NCBI GenBank assembly: GCA_045590215.1 | Contig: JAZNQO010000043.1 | Span: 53,622-117,621 of the forward strand | Reading direction: 5' to 3' | Source: RUG563 sp045590215 | GTDB taxonomy: Bacteria > Bacillota > Clostridia > Christensenellales > Aristaeellaceae | Length of the DNA stretch: 64,000 bases | In this document: positions 52,036 through 60,640 of the stretch, piece by piece | How positions within the stretch are numbered: position 1 is the stretch's first letter | Layout of the letters: the number at the start of each line of letters is the position of its first letter | Translations under genes and position numbers: made by a program | The notes under the pieces: model-generated | Told to the model about the DNA's origin: nothing | The model's database searches: none | Seen by the model: the letters and a program-made list of their open reading frames with translations, nothing else

Positions 52036-53169
52036 ATGCAATATCGTCCCTTTGGCAAAACCGGCATTGAAATTTCCACCCTCGGCTTTGGCTGCATGCG
52101 CCTGCCCGAAATTCAGCATGAAGACGGCTCTTGGGAAGTGGATCAGGAAAAGACAGACGCCATGCTGCGCCACGCCTATGACCTTGGTGTCAATTATTTC
52201 GACACCGCCCTGTTCTATTGCCATGAAAACAGCGAAATCGCCGTGGGCAAGGCCTTGAAGCCCATTCGGGATAAGGTGTATATTTCCACCAAATGCCCGC
52301 TGGAAAGGGTCAATAAGCCCGAAGATTTCCGCAAAACGCTGGAAATCAGTCTGAAAAAGCTGGACACCCCTTATGTGGATTTTTATCATTTCTGGGGCAT
52401 CAATCAAAAGAGTTTCGATGAAAAAATCATCGGGCTGGGTCTCATTCAGGAAGCTTTGAAGCTGAAGGAAGAAGGCCTCATCCGCCACATTTCCTTCTCC
52501 TTCCACGATAGCCCCGAAGCCCTGAAGCACATCATCGATAACGGCCCGGAGCTGGAAAGCGTGCTGCTGCAATATAACCTGCTGGATCGTGCCAATGAAG
52601 AAATGATCGCCTACGCCCATGAAAAAGGTCTTGGCGTGGTGGTCATGGGCCCGGTAGGCGGCGGCCGTCTGGCAGCCCCCACGGAACTGGCCCAGAAGCT
52701 GGGCACCGGCAGCCTCAACACCTATGAGCTGGCTCTGCGCTTTGTGCTGGGCAACCCCGGCGTTTCCTGCGCCCTCTCCGGCATGCAGACCTATGACATG
52801 GTGGATAAGAACGCCGCCGTGGCTTCCCTCGAAGTGCCCATGACGGAGACGGAATGGAAGGCCGTGGGCGAAAACCTGGAAAACCTGAAAAAGTTTTCCG
52901 AGCTTTACTGCACCGGCTGCGCCTATTGCCAGCCCTGCCCCAAGGGCATCAATATCCCGAAGATTTTCCAGGCTTATACATACCTCAATGTCTATGGCCT
53001 GAAAGATCTGGCCAAGAACACCTATAACGGCTATCTCAACAACGAAAAGAATCCCGGCGTCACCTCCGACGCCTGCATCAACTGCGGCTATTGCGAACGC
53101 AAGTGCCCCCAGCACCTGAAGGTTCGGGAGCTGCTGAAAAAGGTGGAAAGCGTTCTTTCTAACCTGTAA
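52036..53169 (+). CDS. aldo/keto reductase with C-terminal 4Fe-4S domain
   Basis: This 377-residue protein has an AKR barrel (LGFGCMRLP, NYFDTALFYCHENSE with the catalytic Tyr, ISTKCPL with Lys, YVDFYHFWGIN with His). It is followed from about residue 290 by a ferredoxin-like domain with CTGCAYCQPCP and CINCGYCERKCP. Such clostridial enzymes are presumed oxidoreductases using NAD(P)H and Fe-S centres; the substrate is unknown. GGAGG at 52023-52027 fixes the ATG at 52036. Confidence 0.85.
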   Translation: MQYRPFGKTGIEISTLGFGCMRLPEIQHEDGSWEVDQEKTDAMLRHAYDLGVNYFDTALFYCHENSEIAVGKALKPIRDKVYISTKCPLERVNKPEDFRKTLEISLKKLDTPYVDFYHFWGINQKSFDEKIIGLGLIQEALKLKEEGLIRHISFSFHDSPEALKHIIDNGPELESVLLQYNLLDRANEEMIAYAHEKGLGVVVMGPVGGGRLAAPTELAQKLGTGSLNTYELALRFVLGNPGVSCALSGMQTYDMVDKNAAVASLEVPMTETEWKAVGENLENLKKFSELYCTGCAYCQPCPKGINIPKIFQAYTYLNVYGLKDLAKNTYNGYLNNEKNPGVTSDACINCGYCERKCPQHLKVRELLKKVESVLSNL

Positions 53170-53182
53170 AGATCCAAACAAA

Positions 53183-53216
53183 AACCGGGATGTGCAAAAA
53201 CATCCCGGTCTTTTTT
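53183..53216. terminator. bidirectional terminator
   Basis: ACCGGGATGT and ACATCCCGGT form a perfect 10-bp stem with CTTTTTT on the plus side and TTTTTG on the minus side, between convergent genes. Confidence 0.9.
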
Positions 53217-53730
53217 ATGCTCGTTTTGCATCCATTTCAATGATGCGCCATTTTTCGCCAAACAGTTCGCAGAACATCTCTTCCCCTGTTTCCTGAAATC
53301 CGGCAGCTTTGTAACAATAATACGCCGACAGGTTCTGATCGAAAACGCCAAGGGTGATCCTTTCCGCCCCGAAAAGGTCAAAGGCAAATTGCTTCGCCAA
53401 GAGCAGCATCTGCTTTCCGTAGCCCTTGCCCCGCTTCCTTTCATCCACAATCACAAAGCCGAAGCGAATCGTTTTCTTTTCCCCATCCGTGTACCGCAGG
53501 ATCAGATGCCCTGCGGCACCCTCTTCGTCAAACGCCATGAAGGGGTAGAAATTATCCCCTTCCGGGCAATCGCCGTTATGCACCAGATATTTATCGTTGA
53601 TGTCCTGCGCCGTAATGGGAAACGCACCGAACCGGTCGGAGCTCCAAAGCCGCAAAGCCTCCTCGTCCCGAATCCACGAAACAATTTTCTCCGCATCACA
53701 GGGCTTATAAGGCCGCAATCCAAGTGCCAT
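53215..53730 (-). CDS. GNAT acetyltransferase (RimJ/RimL-like)
   Basis: This 171-residue acetyltransferase has the acetyl-CoA loop ERKRGKGYGKQMLLLA at about residues 95-111 and the later YYCYKAAGFQETGE. The N-terminal LRPYKPCDAEKIVSWI is typical of RimJ/RimL-like members. It starts two bases after the MATE gene stop, so both are in one transcript. The substrate is unknown. Confidence 0.83.
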   Translation of the reverse strand: MALGLRPYKPCDAEKIVSWIRDEEALRLWSSDRFGAFPITAQDINDKYLVHNGDCPEGDNFYPFMAFDEEGAAGHLILRYTDGEKKTIRFGFVIVDERKRGKGYGKQMLLLAKQFAFDLFGAERITLGVFDQNLSAYYCYKAAGFQETGEEMFCELFGEKWRIIEMDAKRA

Positions 53731-53732
53731 GT

Positions 53733-55148
53733 TTACATCCCTTCCTGCGCTTCCTTGGCCACATTATTGATCCACACGCCCTTTTTCACCATATAGAACC
53801 CAAACAGGCACTTGAGGAAATTGGTCATGTTGATAATGAAGAAAATCCACAGAATATGCAACCCCGTAAAATGCACCAGCACATAGCACAGGGGAATATT
53901 CACCGCCCACAGGGGCAGGCAGTCAAACATGAAGGTCATAATCGTCTTGCCGCCGGAGCGCAAGATGAAATAGCTGGTATGGGCAAAGGCCATGAACGGC
54001 ATGGTGGCAGACATCACCAGCATAAACCGGGTGGCCAGCTGCCGGGTGGATAACGGCACATCATAAAGCCGGGGAATAAAGGGAGAGGTGACAGACAGCA
54101 TAATGCCCGTTGCTACGCTGATAAAGAGGCTGAAGGTCAAAAGCCGCCATGCCGTCTGGCGAGCCTTTGGCATATCGTTAGCCCCCAAGGACTGCCCAAC
54201 CAGCACCGCCGCCGCATTGCCCATGGAGAAAACAGCGGTGGTAAAGAGGTTGCTGACGGTGTTGGAAATATTATTGGCCGCCACCACGTCCAGTCCACGC
54301 TCGGAATACAGCTGGGAAATAAACGTGGTGCCCACCGACCACAAAAGCTCATTGATAAACAGGGGAGCCCCCATAATCAAAATCCGTTTCACCAGCTTGG
54401 CCGGCACCTTGATGGTGCGATACAGCCCCTGCATGAAGGGATAGCGTTTGGTGTTGTGGGCGTACACAATCACAATGCCCATTTCCACATACCGGCTGAT
54501 CACCGTCGCCAGTGCAGCACCTTCCACGCCCATAGCCGGAAAGCCCAGATGCCCGAAAATCAAAATGAAATTCAGCACCGCATTGATGCCCACCGCCACA
54601 ATGCCGGCAAACATGGGCAGCTTCGTTTCCCCGGCTTCACGCAGGGTAGACGCATAGCTTTGGGTGATGGCAAAGGGAAGCAGGCCAAACACCATAATCC
54701 GCAGATACTTCATGCCCTCTGCCAAGGTCAAAGCCACTTCGTCCGGCTTGGTATCGTCATTTAAGAACATGGACAGCAGCTTATCTCCCATGGATAAAAA
54801 GATTGCCGCACCCAGCACAAACACCGATACACAGGCGAACAATTTGAACCGGGCAGAGGCACGCATGTTTTCATAATCCTTGGCTCCGAAAAACTGTGCC
54901 CCGAAAATGCTGGCCCCGGAAATGCTGCCGAAAATGCAAATGTTGAACACGAAGAACAGCTGATTGGCCACCGCCACGCCGTTGAGCTGCGGCTCGCCCA
55001 GCTGACCCACCATGAAATTGTCCAATAGGTTCACAAAAGAAGAAATGGTGTTCTGCACAATGAAAGGAACGATGATGGCAAACACAGCCTGATAAAAGGC
55101 CTTATCGCCGATCAGATTGCTTCTGAGTGCCTTACGGTTTTTCAGCAT
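53733..55148 (-). CDS. MATE-family efflux transporter
   Basis: This 471-residue protein has 12 predicted helices. FIVQNTISSFVNLLDNFMVGQLGE (first helices) is interrupted only by normal loops, and ISGASIFGAQFFGAK and NAAAVLVGQSLGAND mark the two halves of the MATE fold. It exports cationic drugs or metabolites with sodium or protons. The ATG at 55148 follows AGGGGAT; an ATG at 55172 lacks a ribosome site. Its promoter overlaps the terminator of the gene upstream. Confidence 0.88.
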   Translation of the reverse strand: MLKNRKALRSNLIGDKAFYQAVFAIIVPFIVQNTISSFVNLLDNFMVGQLGEPQLNGVAVANQLFFVFNICIFGSISGASIFGAQFFGAKDYENMRASARFKLFACVSVFVLGAAIFLSMGDKLLSMFLNDDTKPDEVALTLAEGMKYLRIMVFGLLPFAITQSYASTLREAGETKLPMFAGIVAVGINAVLNFILIFGHLGFPAMGVEGAALATVISRYVEMGIVIVYAHNTKRYPFMQGLYRTIKVPAKLVKRILIMGAPLFINELLWSVGTTFISQLYSERGLDVVAANNISNTVSNLFTTAVFSMGNAAAVLVGQSLGANDMPKARQTAWRLLTFSLFISVATGIMLSVTSPFIPRLYDVPLSTRQLATRFMLVMSATMPFMAFAHTSYFILRSGGKTIMTFMFDCLPLWAVNIPLCYVLVHFTGLHILWIFFIINMTNFLKCLFGFYMVKKGVWINNVAKEAQEGM

Positions 55149-55189
55149 AAAAATGATCCCCTGTTTTTTCATTTGCCAGGCAGTGCAAT

Positions 55190-55221
55190 AAAAAAACTGC
55201 CCTGCTATCTCACAAGGCAGT
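55190..55221 (-). terminator. terminator of the DUF4003 gene, overlapping the MATE promoter
   Basis: On the minus strand ACTGCC and GGCAGT enclose a loop and are followed by seven T. The same ACTGCC is partly the -10 region of the MATE promoter. Confidence 0.75.
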
Positions 55222-55247
55222 ATACATGTTTTTTCTCAATAAGGCAA
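55219..55247 (-). promoter_or_regulatory. promoter of the MATE gene
   Basis: On the minus strand TTGCCT (55242-55247), 17 bp and TATACT (55219-55224). Transcripts would start within the terminator loop and so escape termination, whereas read-through from upstream would stop. Confidence 0.7.
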
Positions 55248-55280
55248 GCTTATCGCCTGTTATCTTTTCCGCATTTATCA

Positions 55281-56261
55281 TCAATGGCTGCTGTTGACGG
55301 CAGCGTTAGCCGCAGAAGCCGCCGCAACGGAAGCATACACCGCCATCTGCTGAGCAATCACCATGGAAAGAGAGCTGGTCACAGTCGCCGCCGCCACGGT
55401 TTCATTTCCGCCATAAATATTGGAAACAATCATCGCCCCGTGCATCAGCCGGGTTTTCTTATCCACGCCCCAGAAGCCATAGCCCTTCTGCCCCGCTAAA
55501 AATCCATCTGCGTCCATCATGTCCGTCGTCATCTCACGGGCGTCCCCTTCCATCATGGCAATGGAGGCCAGAATCGCCAGCTCATGATATTTGCCGTATT
55601 TCCGCCCAGCCCGCTCCACTTCGTCAAAAAGCTCCATCACCCGTGCCACCTTCGTTTCCGGCAGCCCCTGCGCGAGAGCCAGAATATGAGAAATGGTCTG
55701 CATGTAGTTGCTGCCGCAGAAGCGTTTTTCCTTCATAATTTCATAGCAGGCTTCCATGTCCGCAATCAGCTGATCATCCGTCTTTTCGCTGAACGCCATC
55801 ATCACGGCAAACACGCTGTCTTCCCCGGAGGTCAGGAAGGGATGCTCCTCCTTCATCCGCTGATAAAGGCCCTTGCCCCGCTTCACCTTTTCTTCCGCAT
55901 CTGCAAAATCCGCCAGCAAAAAGGCCGCCAAGGGCAGATAATCCGAGACCATAAACTCCTTTTTCAGCAGGTCATAACAAGCAAGCGCTTTATCCAGCTT
56001 TTCTTCCGGGCCTTGCTCCATGGAAAGCATGCAGGCAAGGGCCATCTGAATATTTCCCCGGAAGGAAGAAAACACCCCCGTCTTTTCCTTAATCAATTCC
56101 CGGCAGCGGTTGATTTTTTCCCCGTCTGCCGTCATGCCCTTACTGCAAAATAAATTGGCACACACTGGATAGAGATACACGCTCCCCATCTTGAATGTTT
56201 CTTTGATGGTATCCCTGTTTTGAATAAACTGTTCACACAACGTCTGTACAGATGCTTTCAT
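55281..56261 (-). CDS. DUF4003 family protein
   Basis: This 326-residue, mostly helical protein of unknown function has the opening SVQTLCEQFIQNRDTIKETF, GVFSSFRGNIQMALACML and DYLPLAAFLLA, which fit DUF4003. The C-terminus is rich in Ala, Ser and Val (YASVAAASAANAAVNSS). AAGGAG sets the ATG at 56261; the longer open frame upstream is tRNA sequence. It lies between the tRNA cluster and the MATE gene. Confidence 0.8.
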   Translation of the reverse strand: MKASVQTLCEQFIQNRDTIKETFKMGSVYLYPVCANLFCSKGMTADGEKINRCRELIKEKTGVFSSFRGNIQMALACMLSMEQGPEEKLDKALACYDLLKKEFMVSDYLPLAAFLLADFADAEEKVKRGKGLYQRMKEEHPFLTSGEDSVFAVMMAFSEKTDDQLIADMEACYEIMKEKRFCGSNYMQTISHILALAQGLPETKVARVMELFDEVERAGRKYGKYHELAILASIAMMEGDAREMTTDMMDADGFLAGQKGYGFWGVDKKTRLMHGAMIVSNIYGGNETVAAATVTSSLSMVIAQQMAVYASVAAASAANAAVNSSH

Positions 56262-56385
56262 GTTTTTTCTCCTTATCTTTTGTTTATCCAGCCTGCTCTT
56301 GCAAGCTGTCAGCTGATTATACCACAAAAACCCGCTCGATAAAATAAACCAATCCCTATTGTTCTCAAAAGCGGCTGTAGGGATA

Positions 56386-56415
56386 TAAAAAAAGCACTTT
56401 TTTTCAAAAGTGCTT
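56386..56415 (-). terminator. terminator of the tRNA cluster
   Basis: On the minus strand AAGCACTTTT and AAAAGTGCTT form a stem followed by TTTTTATATC, directly after the tRNA-Leu CCA. Confidence 0.88.
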
Positions 56416-56501
56416 GGTGCGGGAAACAGGACTTGAACCTGCATGTCCGTCTGAACACATGAACCTGAATCATGCGCGTCTGCCAATTCCGCCATTCCCG
56501 C
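56415..56501 (-). tRNA. tRNA-Leu (anticodon CAG)
   Basis: An 87-nt class II tRNA with a long variable arm. Anticodon loop TTCAGGT; acceptor GCGGGAA/TTCCCGC; CCA encoded. Confidence 0.94.
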
Positions 56502-56505
56502 AGAT

Positions 56506-56590
<85 letters not shown>

Positions 56591-56632
56591 AAGAATATCA
56601 GTTGTAAAGGAACTTTCTTCTGTTAAGAAGAA

Positions 56633-56708
56633 TGGAGCTGGTGAAGGGACTTGAACCCGCAACCTGCTGATTACAAATCAGCTGCTCTGCCAATTGAGCT
56701 ACACCAGC
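56633..56708 (-). tRNA. tRNA-Thr (anticodon TGT)
   Basis: A 76-nt tRNA. The stem GCTGA/TCAGC encloses TTTGTAA; acceptor GCTGGTG/CACCAGC; the 3' end TCCA is encoded. Confidence 0.93.
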
Positions 56709-56730
56709 ATATCGCCCAATCGGGGGAAAA

Positions 56731-56808
56731 TGGCGACCCGGAAGGGGCTCGAACCCTCGACCTCCAGCGTGACAGGCTGGCATTCTAAACCGACTGAACT
56801 ACCGGGCC
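56731..56808 (-). tRNA. tRNA-Asp (anticodon GTC)
   Basis: A 78-nt tRNA with loop CTGTCAC in a CCAGC/GCTGG stem; the 3' end GCCA is encoded. Confidence 0.93.
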
Positions 56809-56813
56809 GTGAA

Positions 56814-56890
56814 TGGTGGGCCTTCAGGGACTTGAACCCCGGACCAACCGGTTATGAGCCGGCAGCTCTGACCAACTGAGCTAAAGGCCC
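56814..56890 (-). tRNA. tRNA with anticodon CAT (Met elongator or lysidine Ile2)
   Basis: A 77-nt tRNA with loop CTCATAA and acceptor GGGCCTT/AAGGCCC. It is not the initiator form. The acceptor and D-arm look closer to the CAT-reading Ile tRNA, but I cannot separate this from elongator Met by eye. Confidence 0.88.
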
Positions 56891-56915
56891 AAGGCGTTCC
56901 CTATAAAAGGGAAAA

Positions 56916-56991
56916 TGGTGACCCCGCCGGGACTCGAACCCGGGTTACCGCCGTGAAAGGGCGGTGTCTTAGGCCGCTTGACCACGGGGCC
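56916..56991 (-). tRNA. tRNA-Glu (anticodon TTC)
   Basis: A 76-nt tRNA with loop CTTTCAC in a CCGCC/GGCGG stem; CCA encoded. Confidence 0.93.
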
Positions 56992-57028
56992 ACAAATGAT
57001 TGGTTCCCTTCGCCTGTTTGGGGGAAAT

Positions 57029-57105
57029 TGGTCGGGGTGAAGGGATTTGAACCCCCGGCCCCATGCTCCCAAAGCACGTGCGCTACCAGACTGCGCTACA
57101 CCCCG
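57029..57105 (-). tRNA. tRNA-Pro (anticodon TGG)
   Basis: A 77-nt tRNA with loop TTTGGGA in a CGTGC/GCATG stem and acceptor CGGGGTG/CACCCCG; CCA encoded. It is first in the transcript. Confidence 0.93.
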
Positions 57106-57138
57106 AAGGTTTACGCCACTTCTGCGGCGACGAATGTT

Positions 57139-57167
57139 ATTATACATAATTCAAGGCCATTTGTCAA
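57139..57167 (-). promoter_or_regulatory. promoter of the seven-tRNA cluster
   Basis: On the minus strand perfect TTGACA (57162-57167), 17 bp and perfect TATAAT (57139-57144), about 30 bases before tRNA-Pro. A single promoter and a single terminator indicate one transcript. Confidence 0.93.
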
Positions 57168-57291
57168 CGGTTTTTTTGAAAAATTTTTTGCGGGTTGTCT
57201 TTTCCGGCTGATACCACCATATATGGCGTACCGGCAAAAATTCACCCATAGAAATGGCGTATTCACCCTTTCCTTTTTTCCCTTTTTCCGC

Positions 57292-57297
57292 TATAAT
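57292..57297 (+). promoter_or_regulatory. probable -10 box of the CE15 esterase gene
   Basis: A perfect TATAAT lies about 45 bases before the ATG; the -35 (TTTCCT at 57269) is weak. Confidence 0.45.
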
Positions 57298-57342
57298 AAA
57301 GAAAATAATTTGTTTCTGTTTCTTTTTTCAGGAGGATTTTTT

Positions 57343-58662
57343 ATGCGCATTTTTTCTTTTTTATTGGCCTGCCTGATTCTGTTTGCCCAAATCAATTGCT
57401 TTGCCGAGGAGGAAAACAAAATGACCTATCTTGCCCCTGACCAGCTGCCCCGTCTGGAAAATATGCCGGATCTTTTTACCTTTCAGGACGGAACGAAAGT
57501 GATCACAAAAGAAGACTGGCAAAAGCGCAAAGAAGAAATCAAAGGGCTTTACGAATATTATCTTTACGGCTATCTGCCGGACGCTGCCAATGAAACGCTT
57601 TCCTATGCCCTGACGCCCCTTTCGGACGGCACCGGCTATGATCTTTCCATCACCGTGGAGGCGGAAGGGAAGAAGGCCTCCTTCTCCGTTATCGTCACGC
57701 TGCCCAAGACGGAAGCCCCGGAGGGCGGCTATCCCTATTTCATTGAATACATCTGGCCGTGGCCGGGGATGCCCCTTGTTTCCCGGAACCAGCAGTATGC
57801 CGCCAGCCGCGGCTATGCCGGCATTGCCTATAACCCCATCCAATGCGCCGCGGATAACAATTCCTTTTCCGGGGCTTATTACACCCTCTACCCCTTCTTC
57901 ACCGATGACCCTGCCGACAGAACCGGCGTGCTGCTGGCGTGGGCATGGGGCGTGAGCAAAATCATCGACGCCATGGAGCAGGGCGCCGGGGCGGAATTAA
58001 ACATCCATCCTGCCCTTTCTCTGGTGGGCGGCGTTTCCCGTTATGGCAAAAGCGTAGCCGTGGCCGGCATTTATGACGAACGCATCAAGGTGGTCATTCC
58101 CTCCTGCTCCGGCGGCGGCGGTCTTGCCCCCTTCCGCACCAATAATCAGGGCAAAACCTACGACCTTTCTTCCCTCGGCGGCCCCAAAGCATGGACAAAC
58201 ACCTCTCAAAACGAGCCCCTTTCCAACCTGCAAGGGGGCGAGGGCTATTGGTTCTGCTGGAATTTCCGCAACATCGCCGGAGCCGAAAAAATCCCTGTGG
58301 AGCAATATATGCTCTCTGCCCTGGCGGCAAGCCCGGAACGCCATATGATTATCGTCACCGGCATCACCTCCGAAGGCTGGAACAACACCGAAGGCCAGTG
58401 CTTTTCCTATATCGCCGCCCAGCCCGTGTGGGAGCTGCTTGGCTGCCCGGAGCAAAATAACATGATTATCCATCTGGACGGCCACGCCATTCTGGAAAGC
58501 GATATGCACTATATTCTGGACTACTGCGACGTGCATCTCTTTGGCAAAGATCCCTCTGCCGTCGAAAGCGATTTGACCCAGATGAAGGGCAATCTCTTCC
58601 TGGAGCACAACCGGGACGTGCTGGGCGAAGAATTTGCCCCTTATCTGAACGAAAAGGAGTAA
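57343..58662 (+). CDS. secreted CE15-type glucuronoyl esterase
   Basis: This 439-residue protein has a signal peptide (NCFA-EE) and a carbohydrate esterase family 15 domain. GGVSRYGKSVAVAGIYDERI holds the nucleophile Ser. SCSGGGGLAPFRTN and the late LDGHAILESD (His) complete the expected active site. Such enzymes cleave the ester between lignin alcohols and glucuronic acid on xylan. AGGAGG precedes the ATG. It is followed four bases later by a GNAT gene. Confidence 0.83.
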   Translation: MRIFSFLLACLILFAQINCFAEEENKMTYLAPDQLPRLENMPDLFTFQDGTKVITKEDWQKRKEEIKGLYEYYLYGYLPDAANETLSYALTPLSDGTGYDLSITVEAEGKKASFSVIVTLPKTEAPEGGYPYFIEYIWPWPGMPLVSRNQQYAASRGYAGIAYNPIQCAADNNSFSGAYYTLYPFFTDDPADRTGVLLAWAWGVSKIIDAMEQGAGAELNIHPALSLVGGVSRYGKSVAVAGIYDERIKVVIPSCSGGGGLAPFRTNNQGKTYDLSSLGGPKAWTNTSQNEPLSNLQGGEGYWFCWNFRNIAGAEKIPVEQYMLSALAASPERHMIIVTGITSEGWNNTEGQCFSYIAAQPVWELLGCPEQNNMIIHLDGHAILESDMHYILDYCDVHLFGKDPSAVESDLTQMKGNLFLEHNRDVLGEEFAPYLNEKE

Positions 58663-58665
58663 GGT

Positions 58666-59169
58666 ATGAATATCATCATTCGATCCATGCTGCAAACAGA
58701 CCCTGAAAAAATCGCCGCCGCTGAACGAGCCCAAGGCTGGGACGCCAGGACGGATGTATATGAAATGCGCCTGACGGACGAGAGGGAAGGCCGCTGCCGT
58801 ACCTTCGTCGCCGAAATGGACGGCCAGCCCGTGGGCTATGTGAACCTCTATTTCCGTGCCAAGGAAGGGCCGTTCAAAAACAGCAGCCTTCCCATCATCG
58901 TGGATTTCGGCGTGCTGGAAAAATACCGCCGTCAGGGCATCGGCACTGCGCTTATGGACGCCGCAGAAAAGGCCGCTAAAGAAATCGCTTCCGCTGTGTG
59001 CCTTGGCGTCGGGCTCTATGACGGCTATGGCAGTGCCCAGCGCATGTATGTGAAAAGGGGCTATATCCCGGACGGCAGCGGCGTCTGGTATCAGGACAAA
59101 CCTCTGCCGCCCTATGAACCCTGCCTGAACGACGACGATCTGGTGCTGTATTTTTCCAAAGAACTGTAA
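58666..59169 (+). CDS. GNAT acetyltransferase
   Basis: This 167-residue protein has the acetyl-CoA loop LEKYRRQGIGTALMDAAEKA at about residues 84-103 and AQRMYVKRGYIPDGSG near the end, both GNAT landmarks. A GGAGTAAGG ribosome site overlaps the end of the esterase gene. The substrate is unknown and a functional link to the esterase is not obvious. Confidence 0.83.
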   Translation: MNIIIRSMLQTDPEKIAAAERAQGWDARTDVYEMRLTDEREGRCRTFVAEMDGQPVGYVNLYFRAKEGPFKNSSLPIIVDFGVLEKYRRQGIGTALMDAAEKAAKEIASAVCLGVGLYDGYGSAQRMYVKRGYIPDGSGVWYQDKPLPPYEPCLNDDDLVLYFSKEL

Positions 59170-59264
59170 TGCAGCCTCTTTTTGCGCAAAACGCTTTTCG
59201 CACAAAACACACCACCATCGCATTACAAACACCCAAAACGGCTCACGATGCCGGCTTCCTTCCT

Positions 59265-59451
59265 GGGGGGAGGATTCTAAAGGAACAATTTATCCAGCAG
59301 CGAAAAAGCAGATGAGCATCCGGTGAAAAACCCGGATGCTCATTTGCGTATGTGCCCCCACAAACGCAATGCACTGGCACAGTGCGTATAATTGCGCCCT
59401 CTTGAGAGAGTGGGAAGCTGTTTGGGTTTGCTCAACAAATTGAAATCTTTC
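59265..59451 (-). repeat. structured dispersed repeat, copy B
   Basis: Minus-strand copy of the 177-187 bp repeat. Shared blocks are AATTTGTTGAGCAAAC, GAGGGCGCAATTATACGCAC, GTGCATTGCGTTTGTGGG, GAGCATCCGG..CCGGATGCTC and TAAATTGTTCCTT. It begins 30 bp 3' of the phosphotransferase stop and has the same orientation. The GCACTG/CAGTGC arm differs from copy C (GCACC/GGTGC) by compensating changes. Confidence 0.88.
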
Positions 59452-59481
59452 ACTCCATCAAACTGTCAGTTTCTGTTCCTG

Positions 59482-60396
59482 CTATTTTTCTTTCCAGCTG
59501 TGAGTCAACTCATACGCAACTTTCATATTAGCAATCAGCTGCCCGCACTCTTCAAGACTTTCTCCGTTAGCAAGTTCCTCTCTGAAAAGCCAAATGACCG
59601 TTTCAATAAACAAGCAACGCAATAAGATCTCACAAGGAATACCCACACCATCACCAAACTTTTGTACGAAATCAATGATTACCTCTTTTGACTCTGAGGT
59701 CAAATCATCTCTGAACTCATCAAGTATAAATCTCGATAAATCAAATACAGGGTCGCCTATTACGCCTTTAGGGTCAATTACCGTATAACCTCCATGTTCA
59801 TTTTTAAGTATATTCTCATGATGCAAATCACCGTGAAGCAGAAGATTGCGAGAATGCTTTTGGCATATGTCTGCAAGCATTTGCTCTGCACTGTCAAGAT
59901 ACTGATACATATCTTCACAATCCTCACGATTTTTCGTACCTTCTTTGCCTTCTTCAAACCATTCGGTGTATGTAGGGAATGTACCATCGGGCAAGTCAGC
60001 CTTGTGCAGCCCTTTGAATATTTCGGCTGCAATTTGAATGCGTTCGTTGCGGGGAGCACTTTCATATAAAGTATGGGCAGGCACAATTCGTTCCATGATG
60101 TATGCCTCATCTTCAAATGAATACTCATAAAGTTTACAGAAGTTCTTGCCTTGAAACAATTTCAGTGCCAGTATTTCATTGTCATAACCATTGTCAATAC
60201 GAATTTTGAGGATAACCTTGCCGTATCGTTTTGAAACCGCATAGAAAATAAGGTTGTTATTGGAAAGCTCTGCCTGAAATTCTATTTCAGTCAGCTCCCA
60301 TTGTTTTTTGTATTTCTCCACAATACTGATTCGTTCGTTATAGTTTTCTCTACCCAACTTTTTTATAAATCGTTCCGCTTGAATATCGGTCAACAA
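59482..60396 (-). CDS. aminoglycoside phosphotransferase (APH)-family kinase
   Basis: This 304-residue kinase has the catalytic loop LLHGDLHHENIL and metal-binding VIDPKGVIGDPVFDLSRF, as in the APH(6)/streptomycin and hydroxyurea kinase group. A TTG start at 60396 follows AGAGG at about nine bases. The gene is clearly A+T-richer than its neighbours and uses different codons, which suggests horizontal transfer. It may phosphorylate an antibiotic or another small molecule; the substrate is unproven. Confidence 0.8.
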   Translation of the reverse strand: MLTDIQAERFIKKLGRENYNERISIVEKYKKQWELTEIEFQAELSNNNLIFYAVSKRYGKVILKIRIDNGYDNEILALKLFQGKNFCKLYEYSFEDEAYIMERIVPAHTLYESAPRNERIQIAAEIFKGLHKADLPDGTFPTYTEWFEEGKEGTKNREDCEDMYQYLDSAEQMLADICQKHSRNLLLHGDLHHENILKNEHGGYTVIDPKGVIGDPVFDLSRFILDEFRDDLTSESKEVIIDFVQKFGDGVGIPCEILLRCLFIETVIWLFREELANGESLEECGQLIANMKVAYELTHSWKEK

Positions 60397-60599
60397 TTTT
60401 TATTTTCCTCTCTATAGTTTGTTAAATACAAGTTTGTCGTTTTCATTCTATCACAGCAGTACGCAAAACCGCAAGCCAGCAAAGGCTTGCTGTTTCGTTA
60501 TTTGCGCAATGTGAAGTGAAGAATAACTCCATCCTTGTCACCACCCCTGCTGTAAAGGGAGCTGGCATCGCAAAGCTTGAGGGATTGTCCTGCTTGATA

Positions 60600-60636
60600 A
60601 AAGAAAAACAGGGCAGGGGACTGCTCGTCCCCTGCA
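60600..60636 (-). terminator. terminator of the copper operon
   Basis: On the minus strand an 8-bp stem GCAGGGGA/TCCCCTGC is followed by CCTGTTTTTCTTTT. Confidence 0.88.
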
Positions 60637-60640
60637 CCTT

